The notes beneath the pieces were generated by a model. It searched no databases. It was not told the origin of the DNA and was given only the letters and a program-made list of their open reading frames with translations. Source: Myxococcales bacterium (GTDB taxonomy: Bacteria; Myxococcota_A; Bradymonadia; UBA7976; UBA1532). Taken from it: DNA of 64,000 bases. The stretch lies in contig JACKDN010000008.1 in NCBI GenBank assembly GCA_020633465.1, forward strand, positions 186,001 through 250,000. The letters run 5' to 3'. The stretch's first letter is position 1. Each line of letters begins with the position of its first letter. A program made the translations under genes and the position numbers. Shown here in pieces: positions 27,245 to 35,576 of the stretch.

Positions 27245-28732
27245 ATGCAGCGAACGACCATCACCGCGAACATCCTCGGCTGGGCCGCCCTGGTGGGGGC
27301 GAGCCTGGCGGGCTGCCACGAGGCCGGCGGCGGGACCACCGACGCCGGCGGGCCCCGGGTCGGCCAACAGGCCGACGGTGGGGATCCGGCGACGGGCGAC
27401 GGGGGCGGGCTCGACGACGCGCGCGCGCCCGGCGACGTCGGCCCGGCCGTGGACGCGCGCGTTCCGACCGACGGCACGGTGGCCGATGGCGGGGGCCCTA
27501 CCCCGGCCGACGCCGGCGATCCCGGCGCCGACGCGGCGCCCCCCGCCGACGCTGCGCCGCCGGACGCCAGCGCGGGCGACGACGCGGCGGCGCCGCGCGA
27601 CGACGCCGGCCCGCCGCCCGGCCCCATCGACTGCAAGGACGTCGTCCTGCCCGCGGGCAGCTTCGCGCTCGATCCGGGCGGGCCCGACGGCCAGCTGAAC
27701 CCGGCCGCCACCTTCGACGGCGAGACGGTGTGGGTGGCGTACAACCGGCCCGCGCCCGAGGACGACTTCGACGTCTGGCTGACCGCCATCGACTGCGCGG
27801 GCAACGTGCGGCCGCCCGTGCAGGTCAACGACGTGCAGGCGCCCAACGACGTCGAGCCCACCGTCGCGGTGAGCGGGAACCGGGTGCTGGTGGCCTGGAC
27901 CGCCGATACGCCCGAGGAGGGCCCGCTGAACCTGGCCGTTCGCTATCGGCTGTACGACCGCGCCGGCAACGCGCAGGGCCCCAGCCTGCGCCTGCCCATC
28001 ACCTTCGAGGGCGACACCGTCGAGGCCAACGCCTGGATGCCCCACGTCGCCGCGGACGCCGACGGCTTCTGGCTCACCGCCAGCCGCGGCCACCCCGAGA
28101 TCGGCACGTTCCAGGCCTTCGTCCAGCGCCTGGACGCGGACGGCGTGCCCCTGGGCCCGCAGATCGACGTGGCGCCCACGCCCGGCGTGCCCCAGTGGGA
28201 TCCCGGCGTCGAGATCGCGGCCGACGGCAGCGTGTACGTCGCCTGGATCGACGGCCAGCTCAACGGCGCGCCGCGCATGGCCCACCTGCCCGTCGGCGGC
28301 GCCGGCTTCGAGCCCGCCGAGCTGGTGGCCAACGGCACCGGCAGCTCGATCTCGATCGCCGCCGACGGCCCGGTCTACGTCGCGCTGCACCGGCAGGCCG
28401 CCCAGGGCGCGGACATCCTGATCCGCACCGTCGACGCCGCGCCGACGCTGGTGCTGGGCGCCGACCGCCAGAACGACTTCCTGCCCGTGCTCGCGCCGGG
28501 CGCCGTCGCCTGGCAGCGCCAGATTCAGGGCACCCGATACAGCGTGTGGGTGCAGCGCCTCGCGCCCGGGCCCACCTCGGCCAGCCCCGCCCTGCAGGTG
28601 CCCACCGGCGATCCCGCGGGGCCCTTCCGCCCCGCCCTGGCCCGCGTGCGCGACGACGCCTGGCTGGTGCTGTGGAGCGAGGGCCCGCGCAGCCCCGACT
28701 ACCGCGTCTTCGGGCGCTTCGTGTCGCCGTGA
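27245..28732 (+). CDS. Lipoprotein with Asp-Ala linker and beta-propeller-like domain
   Basis: 495 residues: signal MQRTTITANILGWAALVGAS with lipobox LAGCH, a ~100-residue Asp/Ala/Gly/Pro linker, then a beta-rich domain with repeated blades such as NPAATFDGETVWVAYNRP, VEPTVAVSGNRVLVAWTAD, WMPHVAADADGFWLTASRG, PGVEIAADGSVYVAWIDG and SISIAADGPVYVALHRQA. The repeated x-V-A-W or V-A-x pattern after a D-G turn resembles sialidase-like or exo-alpha-type propellers, but no Asp-box set is complete. Function unknown, probably surface binding. The stop overlaps the next gene by 4 bp (GTGA), so translation of DUF1415 is coupled. Confidence 0.85.
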   Translation: MQRTTITANILGWAALVGASLAGCHEAGGGTTDAGGPRVGQQADGGDPATGDGGGLDDARAPGDVGPAVDARVPTDGTVADGGGPTPADAGDPGADAAPPADAAPPDASAGDDAAAPRDDAGPPPGPIDCKDVVLPAGSFALDPGGPDGQLNPAATFDGETVWVAYNRPAPEDDFDVWLTAIDCAGNVRPPVQVNDVQAPNDVEPTVAVSGNRVLVAWTADTPEEGPLNLAVRYRLYDRAGNAQGPSLRLPITFEGDTVEANAWMPHVAADADGFWLTASRGHPEIGTFQAFVQRLDADGVPLGPQIDVAPTPGVPQWDPGVEIAADGSVYVAWIDGQLNGAPRMAHLPVGGAGFEPAELVANGTGSSISIAADGPVYVALHRQAAQGADILIRTVDAAPTLVLGADRQNDFLPVLAPGAVAWQRQIQGTRYSVWVQRLAPGPTSASPALQVPTGDPAGPFRPALARVRDDAWLVLWSEGPRSPDYRVFGRFVSP

Positions 28733-29325
28733 GCGGCCCGACGGTAGAGACCGGCACGCCCTCGACGGACGACCCGACCCTGTGCGCCGCCGAGGCCGCC
28801 GTGCGCCGCTGGGTCGAGCGCCTGGTCGTCGCCCACGACCTGTGCCCCTTCGCCGCCCAGCCCTTGCGCGCCGGCGCCGTGCGCTTCGTCGCCACCGACG
28901 CCCGCGACCTGCCCGGCCTGCTGACCGCCCTGCAGGCCGAGCTGCAGCGCCTGCTGGACACCCCGCCCGCCGAGCTGGCCACCACCCTGCTGGTGGCGCC
29001 CCACATGCTGGCCGACTTCGAGGACTACCTCGACGCCCTGGACCTGGTCGAGTTGGCCCTCGAGGACGCCGATCTGGCCGACGACCTGCAGGTGGCCTCG
29101 TTCCACCCCGACTACCGCTTCGAGGACACCGAGGACGAGGTCACCGCCTACACCAACCGGGCGCCCCACCCCGTCTTTCACCTGCTGCGCACCGCCGAGG
29201 TCGCCCACGCCATCGACACCCACCCCGACGTCGAGGGCATCCCCGACCGCAACGTCGCCCACATGCGCAGCCTGGGCCTCGACGCCGCGCGCCGCCTGCT
29301 GGCGAGCTGCTTCACGGACGACTGA
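28729..29325 (+). CDS. DUF1415 family protein
   Basis: 198 residues from a GTG overlapping the previous stop. The family is recognisable: RRWVERLVVAHDLCPFAAQP, TTLLVAPHMLADFEDYLDAL, LQVASFHPDYRFEDTEDE, YTNRAPHPVFHLLRTAEV and IPDRNVAHMRSLGLDAA are its conserved blocks. Its biochemical role is unknown. Cytoplasmic, no signal or membrane segment. Translational coupling with a surface lipoprotein is unexpected and may reflect only compact gene packing. It converges with the DUF763 gene with 5 bp between stops. Confidence 0.92.
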   Translation: MSGPTVETGTPSTDDPTLCAAEAAVRRWVERLVVAHDLCPFAAQPLRAGAVRFVATDARDLPGLLTALQAELQRLLDTPPAELATTLLVAPHMLADFEDYLDALDLVELALEDADLADDLQVASFHPDYRFEDTEDEVTAYTNRAPHPVFHLLRTAEVAHAIDTHPDVEGIPDRNVAHMRSLGLDAARRLLASCFTDD

Positions 29326-29330
29326 CAGGA

Positions 29331-30683
29331 TCAGAAACCCGGCAGAGCCGGCTGCTGCGGGCTGCTCGGCGTAGCGTCCGTGCGCGCGGGTGGCCGGGCG
29401 CGCGGGGCGCGGCGGCCGCCGCGGGGGGCGGGGGTCTCGCCGGCGCGGCCGAAGACGGTGCGGCCGCCGTAGTGGGGGGACAGGCGGCGCTCGCGTTCGA
29501 TGTAGGCGGCGACGCCCTGGCCGGTGGCCACCGCTTCGAGGCGGCGGGCCTCGCGGTCGAGGCGGCGCAGGGCGTCGAGCGTCTCGGTCTGGCCGAGGCG
29601 GGCGCGCTGAACCGCGGCGCGCATCACGCGCAGCGTCTCGTCGTAGACCTTCAGCGGCACCGGGAACGGGTGGCCGTCCTTGCCGCCGTGGGCGAGGGCG
29701 AAGCGCGCCGGGTCGGTGAAGCGGGTGGGCGTGCCGTGGATGACCTCGGCCACCAGCGCCAGCGACTCGAGCGTGCGCGGGCCGAGGCCGGGCGTCAGCA
29801 ACAGGCCCTCGAAGTCCTCGGCGGGCGCCGCGCAGGCGGCGGCGAGGGTGCCGTGCAGGCGGCGCGGATCGACGTCCTTGGGGCGCACGTCGTGGTGGCG
29901 CGGCAGGATCAGGTGCGGCGCGTCGTCGTCGCTGCCCGTGGAGTCACTCGGCGCGTCGGCGTCCCGCTGGCGCGCGCGCTCGCGCTGGGCGCGCTGCACC
30001 AGCGTCGCGAGGCGGTCGGGGCCGTGCTGCACCAGCCCCGTGATCAGCGTCCGCGCGTCGCCCGCGCGGGCGTCGGTCAGGTTGACCAGCGGGCGGTCGG
30101 CGGGCGCGCCCTCGATGGCGCTGTGGGGATCCTCGACGAAGGACCGCACCTGCTCGCTCAGCCAGTGATAGCGGCGGGCGGTCGCGCCCTGCATGCCTTG
30201 CTGCACCACCGTCCAGCGGCCGTCCGCGGCGACGACGAAGGCGTGCAGGTAGATCTGGAAGCCGTCCTGTACGGCGGCGTTGTCGACCTTGGCCACCAGC
30301 CGGCTGGTGCGCGCGAGCGCGGCGGCGTCGAGGCCGGCCTTGTCGGCGACGACCGCCAGCTCGTCGGGCGTGCGCCGCGAGTGCCGGCCGCGGCCGCCGC
30401 AGATCCACAGGCCGAGCTCGTCGGCCACCGGCGCGAGCCCGCGCTTCAGCGCGCCGACGACGCTGGTGGTGATGCCCGACGAGTGCCAGTCCATGCCCAT
30501 CACGGCGCCGAGCGACTGGAACCAGAACGGGTGCGCCAGGCGGCGGAGCACCTCGTCGCGGCCGTGGTGCAGCACGAGGGCTTCGACGACGACGCGGCCG
30601 AGGGTGGCCATGCGGGTGGCGAGCCACGGGGGCACGCGGCCCCCGTGGAGCGGAAGGTCTGCGGTACCGGTGCGGCGTGCCAT
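29331..30683 (-). CDS. DUF763 family protein
   Basis: 450 residues starting MARRTGTADLPLHGGRVPPW, which is the conserved family opening and fixes the start. Further family blocks: FWFQSLGAVMGMDWHSSGIT, LWICGGRGRHSRRTP, LVAKVDNAAVQDGFQIYLHA and WTVVQQGMQGATARRYHWLS; a helix-hairpin-helix-like LLLTPGLGPRTLESLALVAE near residue 300 suggests DNA contact. Members are found in archaea and some bacteria and are annotated only as a domain of unknown function. A promoter 8-36 bp upstream of the ATG (30691-30719) predicts an almost leaderless transcript, in keeping with the lack of a ribosome site. The C-terminal ~50 residues are Arg/Pro-rich and disordered. Confidence 0.93.
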   Translation of the reverse strand: MARRTGTADLPLHGGRVPPWLATRMATLGRVVVEALVLHHGRDEVLRRLAHPFWFQSLGAVMGMDWHSSGITTSVVGALKRGLAPVADELGLWICGGRGRHSRRTPDELAVVADKAGLDAAALARTSRLVAKVDNAAVQDGFQIYLHAFVVAADGRWTVVQQGMQGATARRYHWLSEQVRSFVEDPHSAIEGAPADRPLVNLTDARAGDARTLITGLVQHGPDRLATLVQRAQRERARQRDADAPSDSTGSDDDAPHLILPRHHDVRPKDVDPRRLHGTLAAACAAPAEDFEGLLLTPGLGPRTLESLALVAEVIHGTPTRFTDPARFALAHGGKDGHPFPVPLKVYDETLRVMRAAVQRARLGQTETLDALRRLDREARRLEAVATGQGVAAYIERERRLSPHYGGRTVFGRAGETPAPRGGRRAPRARPPARTDATPSSPQQPALPGF

Positions 30684-30690
30684 GCCGCAA

Positions 30691-30719
30691 GCGATACGCT
30701 GCTCAGGCGTTCAGGTCAA
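30691..30719 (-). promoter_or_regulatory. Promoter of the DUF763 gene, predicted leaderless
   Basis: On the minus strand TTGACC (30719-30714) and TATCGC (30696-30691) are spaced by exactly 17 bp. A start site about 7 nt further falls on or next to the ATG at 30683. An inverted repeat GTTCAG/CTGAAC (30709-30714 and 30730-30735) overlaps the -35 box and the stop codon of the upstream esterase gene and could be an operator. Confidence 0.6.
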
Positions 30720-30726
30720 CCAAAAA

Positions 30727-32190
30727 TCACTGAACGAAGTTGCAGTAGTCGGGGAAGACCTCGGGCAGGCCCGCGGCGTAGGGCGCGTCGGCGCCCTTGG
30801 GGTGGTCGAACAGGTACCGCAGCGCCCAGGGCGTGAACTCGGCCTCCCAGACGTGCTGCATGTTGTGGTTGCAGGTCACCAGGCCGTGGCCGTTCTCGGT
30901 CAGCGTGCCGATCATCCGCATCGCCAGCTCGTGGAAGTTCTGGTCGAAGGCCAGATCCATCTCGCCGCCCCAGCTGACCATGTACGGGATGGTGGGCTCG
31001 GGATCGGGGTAGCCCGCGAGGAAGCCGCCCGAGAAGGGCGCCACCGACGCCAGCACCGCCGGGCGCTGGATGCCCAGGTAGGACGAGAACAGGCCGCCGG
31101 CGCTGAGGCCGGTGGCGTGGATGCGGTCGGTGTCGACGTTGTACTGCTCGGTGACGCACGTGACCATGTCGTCGAAGAACGTCAGGTCGGGGTTGTCGTC
31201 CAGCGTCAGCTGGTCCCACTCCACGCCGCCCTGCATCGACGTCGGCACCACCAGCACGAAGCCCAGGTCGTCGACGTAGGTGTCCATCTCGGTGCGCGCG
31301 ATGAACTCGTCGGCGTCGCCGCCCAGGCCGTGCCACAAGAAGATCAGCGGCGCCGGATCGGCCGGATCGGCGCCCTCGGGCAGGTACAGGTCGAAGGTGC
31401 GCTCGAAGCCCGCCGACGGGAACATCGTGTTGCGCCCCGGCGCCAGCGCGGGGCAGGTCTCGATGCGGTCGAACATCGGCGGGCCCTCGCCGCTGCAGTC
31501 GGTCGGCGGCGTCGTCGTGCTGCCGAAGGGCGCCGCGCCGAAGGTGCTGGCCACGAGCTCCTGATCGAAGGTGTCCACCCGGCCGGTGACCTTGCCGCAG
31601 AAGAAGTCGGCGTTCTGGATCTCGGCCGCGATGACCGGGCTGAACACGACGTCGCTGAAGCTGGGCGAGTAGGCCGCGGGCAGCGTCGCCATGTCGAAGG
31701 CGATCTCGAACTTGCCGTCGACGACCGCGATGTCCTCGACCACCACGATGGGGTCGCTGGCGTTGCCGTCCATGTCGACCGCCGAGAAGGTGGCGTCGAA
31801 GATGGTGCCCTGCCCGTCCGCCGTGTTCGCGCGGATGTCGATCTTCAGCGGGATCACGACGTTGGCGAACTCGACGAGCTTGATGCCGGCGATCCAGCTG
31901 CCGTTCAGCGGGCCGGCGGTCTGCTCGATCGCGCCGCCCATGCCGGGCTCGCCGCCCATGCCGGGCTCGCCGCCGACGCCCGGCGTGCCGCCCATGCCGG
32001 GCGTGCCGCCGTCGCCGGGCGTGCCGCCCATGCCCGGCGTGCCGCCCATGCCCGGATCGCCCCCGGCGCCGCCGGCCCCGGACGCGCCCATGTCGGTCGT
32101 CTGGCTGTTGCCGCCGCCGTCGTCGTCGTCGTCGCAGCCGACGGCCAGCGCCGCCACCAGCGCCAGCGCCCACGCGCTCCGCATCGTCAT
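30727..32190 (-). CDS. PHB-depolymerase/feruloyl-esterase-like lipoprotein
   Basis: 487 residues. Signal MTMRSAWALALVAALAVGCD with lipobox AVGC, then seven copies of a Gly-rich hexapeptide (MGGTPG and variants) as a linker. A ~160-residue beta-rich domain follows (GPLNGSWIAGIKLVEFANVV, FEIAFDMATLPAAYSPSFS). The C-terminal alpha/beta hydrolase has FERTFDLYLPEGADPADPAP, oxyanion-type LIFLWHGLGGDADEF, the nucleophile elbow GLSAGG and late His candidates in NHNMQHVWEAEF. It belongs to the LpqC/poly-hydroxybutyrate depolymerase-like esterases that act on extracellular esters. GGGGAGG precedes the ATG. Probably involved in degrading prey or plant-derived polymers; substrate unknown. Confidence 0.88.
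   Translation of the reverse strand: MTMRSAWALALVAALAVGCDDDDDGGGNSQTTDMGASGAGGAGGDPGMGGTPGMGGTPGDGGTPGMGGTPGVGGEPGMGGEPGMGGAIEQTAGPLNGSWIAGIKLVEFANVVIPLKIDIRANTADGQGTIFDATFSAVDMDGNASDPIVVVEDIAVVDGKFEIAFDMATLPAAYSPSFSDVVFSPVIAAEIQNADFFCGKVTGRVDTFDQELVASTFGAAPFGSTTTPPTDCSGEGPPMFDRIETCPALAPGRNTMFPSAGFERTFDLYLPEGADPADPAPLIFLWHGLGGDADEFIARTEMDTYVDDLGFVLVVPTSMQGGVEWDQLTLDDNPDLTFFDDMVTCVTEQYNVDTDRIHATGLSAGGLFSSYLGIQRPAVLASVAPFSGGFLAGYPDPEPTIPYMVSWGGEMDLAFDQNFHELAMRMIGTLTENGHGLVTCNHNMQHVWEAEFTPWALRYLFDHPKGADAPYAAGLPEVFPDYCNFVQ
31933..32064 (-). repeat. 18-bp tandem repeat coding MGGTPG units
   Basis: Seven in-frame hexapeptide units (GDPGMGG, TPGMGG, TPGDGG, TPGMGG, TPGVGG, EPGMGG, EPGMGG) in the linker of the esterase. 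A similar GGxPG series occurs in the lipoprotein at 9134, so the linker type is shared between unrelated exported proteins. Confidence 0.85.
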
Positions 32191-32214
32191 CCGTCACCTC
32201 CCCGTGGAATGCCC

Positions 32215-32667
32215 CTATGTAGTGGAATCCGGGGGGTCCTGGGTAGCCTCGCGTGCCCAGGGCGCGCGGCCGGTCAGCAGTTGGAGGTAGGCGTAGCGCA
32301 GGACGACGGCGCCCGCGAAGGCGGCGCCCAATCCGGCCGCCCCGGCGCGCGCGCCCGCGAGCAGGCGCCCGTGCGCCAGCCGCGCCTGGATGGCGTCGAG
32401 CACCGCGCGCCGCCCCGGCTGGTCGAGCGCGGCCCAGTCGTAGGCGTGGCCGTCGCCCTGCTGGAAGGCCTCGCGGTGCGCGGCGAGCGCCGCCTCGACC
32501 ACCGGCCCCATCCACCAGAACGCCAGGCCGGCCGCCGCCGCCGCGCCCAGCGCACCCAGCCCGACGGCCCACCACCCCCGCCCTGGCCAGGCCCGGCCCA
32601 GCGCCCACGCGACCAGCGGCGGCGCGATCACCAGCGCGGCGGCGGCGGCCATGACGGCGGGCGGCAT
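32215..32667 (-). CDS. Small hypothetical membrane protein
   Basis: 150 residues starting MPPAVMAAAAALVIAPPLVA; an ATG five codons later is an alternative start. Hydrophobic segments are AVMAAAAALVIAPPLVAWAL, GWWAVGLGALGAAAAAGLAF and AGLGAAFAGAVVLRYAYLQL, with a charged loop EAALAAHREAFQQGDGHAYD between the second and third. The tail (GRAPWAREATQDPPDSTT) is hydrophilic. No family recognised. Its stop lies 24 bp upstream of the esterase start on the same strand, so the two may be cotranscribed. Confidence 0.7.
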   Translation of the reverse strand: MPPAVMAAAAALVIAPPLVAWALGRAWPGRGWWAVGLGALGAAAAAGLAFWWMGPVVEAALAAHREAFQQGDGHAYDWAALDQPGRRAVLDAIQARLAHGRLLAGARAGAAGLGAAFAGAVVLRYAYLQLLTGRAPWAREATQDPPDSTT

Positions 32668-32808
32668 CAGGGCCGCGCCCGGCCGCGCGGTGGGAGGCGA
32701 TGTGACATGCCCGCCACCATACGCCAGCCACGTCGCGGTCGCATCGGGGTGGGGCCCCGACCCCAGCTGTGCTAGCGTGCGCGGTCGGTCCGCTGGATCC
32801 GGAGCATC

Positions 32809-33876
32809 ATGGGCCTCCTCGTCTTCTACGTCCTGCTCGCGCTCGGCATCTCGTTCTTGTGCTCGGTGATGGAGGCGGTGCTGCTGAGCGTCACGCCGGC
32901 CTACGTCACCGCCCTCGAGGCCGAGAAGCCCGCGGTGGGCCAGCGGCTGCGCGCGCTCAAGACCACCGTCGACCGCCCCCTGGCCGCCATCCTGTCGCTG
33001 AACACCATCGCCCACACCATCGGCGCGGCGGGCGCCGGCGCGCAGGCGCAGGTCGTCTTCGGCGACGCCTGGCTGACGATGGCGTCGATCGTGCTGACCA
33101 TCCTCATCCTGGTGTTCTCGGAGATCATCCCGAAGACGCTGGGCGCGGCGTTCTGGCGCCCCCTGGCCCCCGCCGTCGCGGCGATGCTCGGGCCGATGCT
33201 GGTGGCGATGTGGCCCTTCGTGCGCCTGTCCGAGCTCGTGACGCGCGTGCTGAAGGCGGGCCACGGGCACGGCCAGATGAGCCGCGAGGAGTTCGAGGCG
33301 ATGGCGGACGTCGGGCGCGAGCACGGGGTGCTCGACGAGGCCGAGTCGCTGACCATCAAGCACCTGTTCGAGTTCGGCGAGCTGACGGTGCGCGACGCGC
33401 TGACGCCCCGCACCGTGCTGGTCAGCTTCCCCTCGGACTGGACCGTCGAGGAGGCCCTCGCCCGCCACCCCGAGCTGAACTTCTCGCGCGTGCCGCTGCT
33501 GGACGCCGACCACCCCGACGAGCCCCTGGGCTACGTGCTGCGCACCGACCTGCTGCTGGCGGCCGCGCGGGGCGAGCGCGACACGCCCCTGACCGCGCTG
33601 AAGCGCCCGCTGCGCGTCGTCGAGGACGGCATGCTGCTGTCCGATCTGCTCGAGCAGATGCAGGCGGGCGGCGAGCACATCGCGCTGGTGGTCGACGAGT
33701 ACGGCGGCCTGGTGGGCGTGATCACCCTCGAGGATCTGGTCGAGAGCCTGCTGGGCATGGAGATCGTCGACGAGGTCGACAAGGTGCGCGATCTGCAGTC
33801 GCTGGCGCGCGAGCGCTGGCGCAAGCGGCGCGCGCGCCACCTGGGCCTGCGCGAGGGCGGCAACGGCGAGGGCTGA
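32809..33876 (+). CDS. CNNM/CorC-type membrane transporter with CBS pair
   Basis: 355 residues. The N-terminal DUF21 (CNNM) domain has three membrane spans and the helical belt: FYVLLALGISFLCSVMEAVL, LAAILSLNTIAHTIGAAGAG, TMASIVLTILILVFSEIIPK (the SEIIPK motif is diagnostic). A cytosolic CBS pair follows (LTPRTVLVSFPSDWTVEEAL, LADEYGG-like VVDEYGGLVGVITLEDLVE). CNNM proteins export Mg2+ or sodium-coupled divalent ions and sense ATP via CBS. The CorC/HlyC C-terminal domain is missing: the protein stops about 40 residues after the second CBS, which is a short version. Converges with the symporter gene, 7 bp between stops. Confidence 0.92.
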   Translation: MGLLVFYVLLALGISFLCSVMEAVLLSVTPAYVTALEAEKPAVGQRLRALKTTVDRPLAAILSLNTIAHTIGAAGAGAQAQVVFGDAWLTMASIVLTILILVFSEIIPKTLGAAFWRPLAPAVAAMLGPMLVAMWPFVRLSELVTRVLKAGHGHGQMSREEFEAMADVGREHGVLDEAESLTIKHLFEFGELTVRDALTPRTVLVSFPSDWTVEEALARHPELNFSRVPLLDADHPDEPLGYVLRTDLLLAAARGERDTPLTALKRPLRVVEDGMLLSDLLEQMQAGGEHIALVVDEYGGLVGVITLEDLVESLLGMEIVDEVDKVRDLQSLARERWRKRRARHLGLREGGNGEG

Positions 33877-33883
33877 CCGTCGG

Positions 33884-35374
33884 TCAGGACGCCACCTCTT
33901 CGGCGGCCGCGCCGCCCGCGTGGCCGTTGCGCGGCACGCGCGCCGCGCCGAGGGCGGTGACCGCGCCCGCCGCGAAGATGCCCCACGTCGCCGTCACGCC
34001 GGGGTTGGGGTCGAAGCCACCGAAGTACAGCCCGAAGTGCACCGCGGCGCCCACGACGGCCGCCGCCTTGGCCACGCCCGCCAGCCCCTCGCCCTCGGGG
34101 CGCAGCACGCCCAGCACCACCGGGCCCACCGCCGCCGCGAGGATGCCGTAGACCCCCACCTGCCCGAAGATGCCCAGGTACTTGGGCAGCTGGCCGTAGC
34201 AGATCCAGAACGCGATCCCGCCCATGGCCACCAGCGTGCACTGGCCGAAGCGATAGGCCGCGCGGGCCCGCGCCTCGGGCGTGCGGTCCTTCAGGAAGCT
34301 GCGCTCGGCGATCGGCAGGAAGAGGTCGTTGCTGGCGATGGTGCTCATCGCGACCAGGATGCCGTCCAGCGTGCTCATCCCCGCGGCCACCAGGGCGACG
34401 CTGATGAGCACGAAGCTCGAGTCGCCGAACTGCGTGGCGAGCCACGCGGCCATCACGCGGTCCTGCGGCACCTCGCCCACCGCGAAGGTGCCGTGCGCGG
34501 CCAGGCCGGCCAGCATCAGGCTGAAGAAGATGGCGGTGACGCCCAGGGTGACCTGGACGTAGCGCTTCACGTCGCGATCCTCTTTCAGATACAGGGCCTT
34601 GGTCAGCAGGTGGGGCTGGCAGACGACCGCGAAGCCGACGACGAAGCCGGCGACGTAGACGCTGAAGACGCTGTTGTAGAGGCTGCTGCCGGGGTTCACG
34701 CCGGCCAGCAGCTGGGGCGCGCGGGCGTTCAGATCGGCGAGGAAGCCGTCCTGCAGCAGCACGCCGCCCGTCTTCACCGCGATGGCGAGGGCGACGACCA
34801 GCATCAGGATGCCCTGCAGGGTGTTGGTGTAGGTGTGCGCGTAGGTGCCGCCGACCAGGATGTAGCTGAAGACGAAGCCGATGGTGAGCGCGAGGGCCGC
34901 CGTCGGCGACAGGCCCAGCGTCTGCTCGAGCATGATCTGGACGCCGCCGACGATCAGCACCACGAAGGCGATCGACAGCAGGTTGACCGCGCCGAAGAGG
35001 ACGCGCAGCAGGGTGCTGCGGTAGCGCACGCCGATCCAGTGCGGGAGGCTGAGGGCCGAGCCCTGCACGCCCACCTTGCGGAAGGTGGGCGAGAGGGTGA
35101 ACAGCGCGACCGCCACCCCGAGGCCGACCGCCACGCCGAGGTGCATGAAGGCCGACAGGCCGTGGGCGTAGACGAAGCCGGGGTTGATGATGAAGGTGGC
35201 CGTCGAGCTGAGCGACGCGCCCATCGTGATGCCCACCAGCCACGGGCCCATGTCGCGGCGGCCGAGGGCGAAGGACTCGAGGGAGTCGGTCTTGCGGTGG
35301 CCCAGCCAGGCCAGCCAGGCCGTGACGGCCAGGTAGGCGCCGAACGCGATCCAAGCGAGCGTCGTGCGGTCCAT
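33884..35374 (-). CDS. Sodium:solute symporter (SSS family)
   Basis: 496 residues, about 13 membrane spans. Typical SSS features: ESFALGRRDMGPWLVGITMG near the N-terminus, ASLSSTATFIINPGFVY, VQGSALSLPHWIGVRY, GTYAHTYTNTLQGILMLVVA, and the Na2-site region SVALVAAGMSTLDGILVAMS with Ser/Thr residues. Substrate may be a monocarboxylate or pantothenate-like anion, but this is not decidable. Start ATG at 35374 with GAGG eleven bases upstream. Promoter and a palindromic operator lie at 35406-35455, so expression is probably regulated by a dimeric repressor or activator. The C-terminal tail is Ala/Gly-rich and soluble. Confidence 0.93.
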   Translation of the reverse strand: MDRTTLAWIAFGAYLAVTAWLAWLGHRKTDSLESFALGRRDMGPWLVGITMGASLSSTATFIINPGFVYAHGLSAFMHLGVAVGLGVAVALFTLSPTFRKVGVQGSALSLPHWIGVRYRSTLLRVLFGAVNLLSIAFVVLIVGGVQIMLEQTLGLSPTAALALTIGFVFSYILVGGTYAHTYTNTLQGILMLVVALAIAVKTGGVLLQDGFLADLNARAPQLLAGVNPGSSLYNSVFSVYVAGFVVGFAVVCQPHLLTKALYLKEDRDVKRYVQVTLGVTAIFFSLMLAGLAAHGTFAVGEVPQDRVMAAWLATQFGDSSFVLISVALVAAGMSTLDGILVAMSTIASNDLFLPIAERSFLKDRTPEARARAAYRFGQCTLVAMGGIAFWICYGQLPKYLGIFGQVGVYGILAAAVGPVVLGVLRPEGEGLAGVAKAAAVVGAAVHFGLYFGGFDPNPGVTATWGIFAAGAVTALGAARVPRNGHAGGAAAEEVAS

Positions 35375-35405
35375 GGGAGTCCCTCGTCCGTCCGTGCCGA
35401 GGGGC

Positions 35406-35434
35406 AGGCTAGGGTCGGCGGGCCGGGTCGTCAA
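35406..35434 (-). promoter_or_regulatory. Vegetative-type promoter of the symporter gene
   Basis: Minus strand: TTGACG (35434-35429), 17-bp spacer, TAGCCT (35411-35406). Predicted start about 25 nt before the ATG at 35374, leaving room for the GAGG ribosome site. Confidence 0.65.
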
Positions 35435-35440
35435 GCCGAA

Positions 35441-35455
35441 TTGTGCATCGCACAA
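35441..35455. promoter_or_regulatory. Palindromic operator TTGTGC-ATC-GCACAA
   Basis: Perfect 6-bp arms around a 3-bp centre, placed just upstream of the -35 box of the symporter promoter and 121 bp from the divergent ABC gene. The position suits an activator or a repressor dimer. AT content is higher than in the surroundings. Confidence 0.6.
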
Positions 35456-35576
35456 AACGGCTGACACTCGACATTCCGGCGTCCGAGCGCCCTGCGCACC
35501 GTCACCGCACAACGACCCGCGGGCGGCGTCCGGGGCGACGCGTGATCCGCGGCGGCGCGCGTGCTACACCCCTCGC

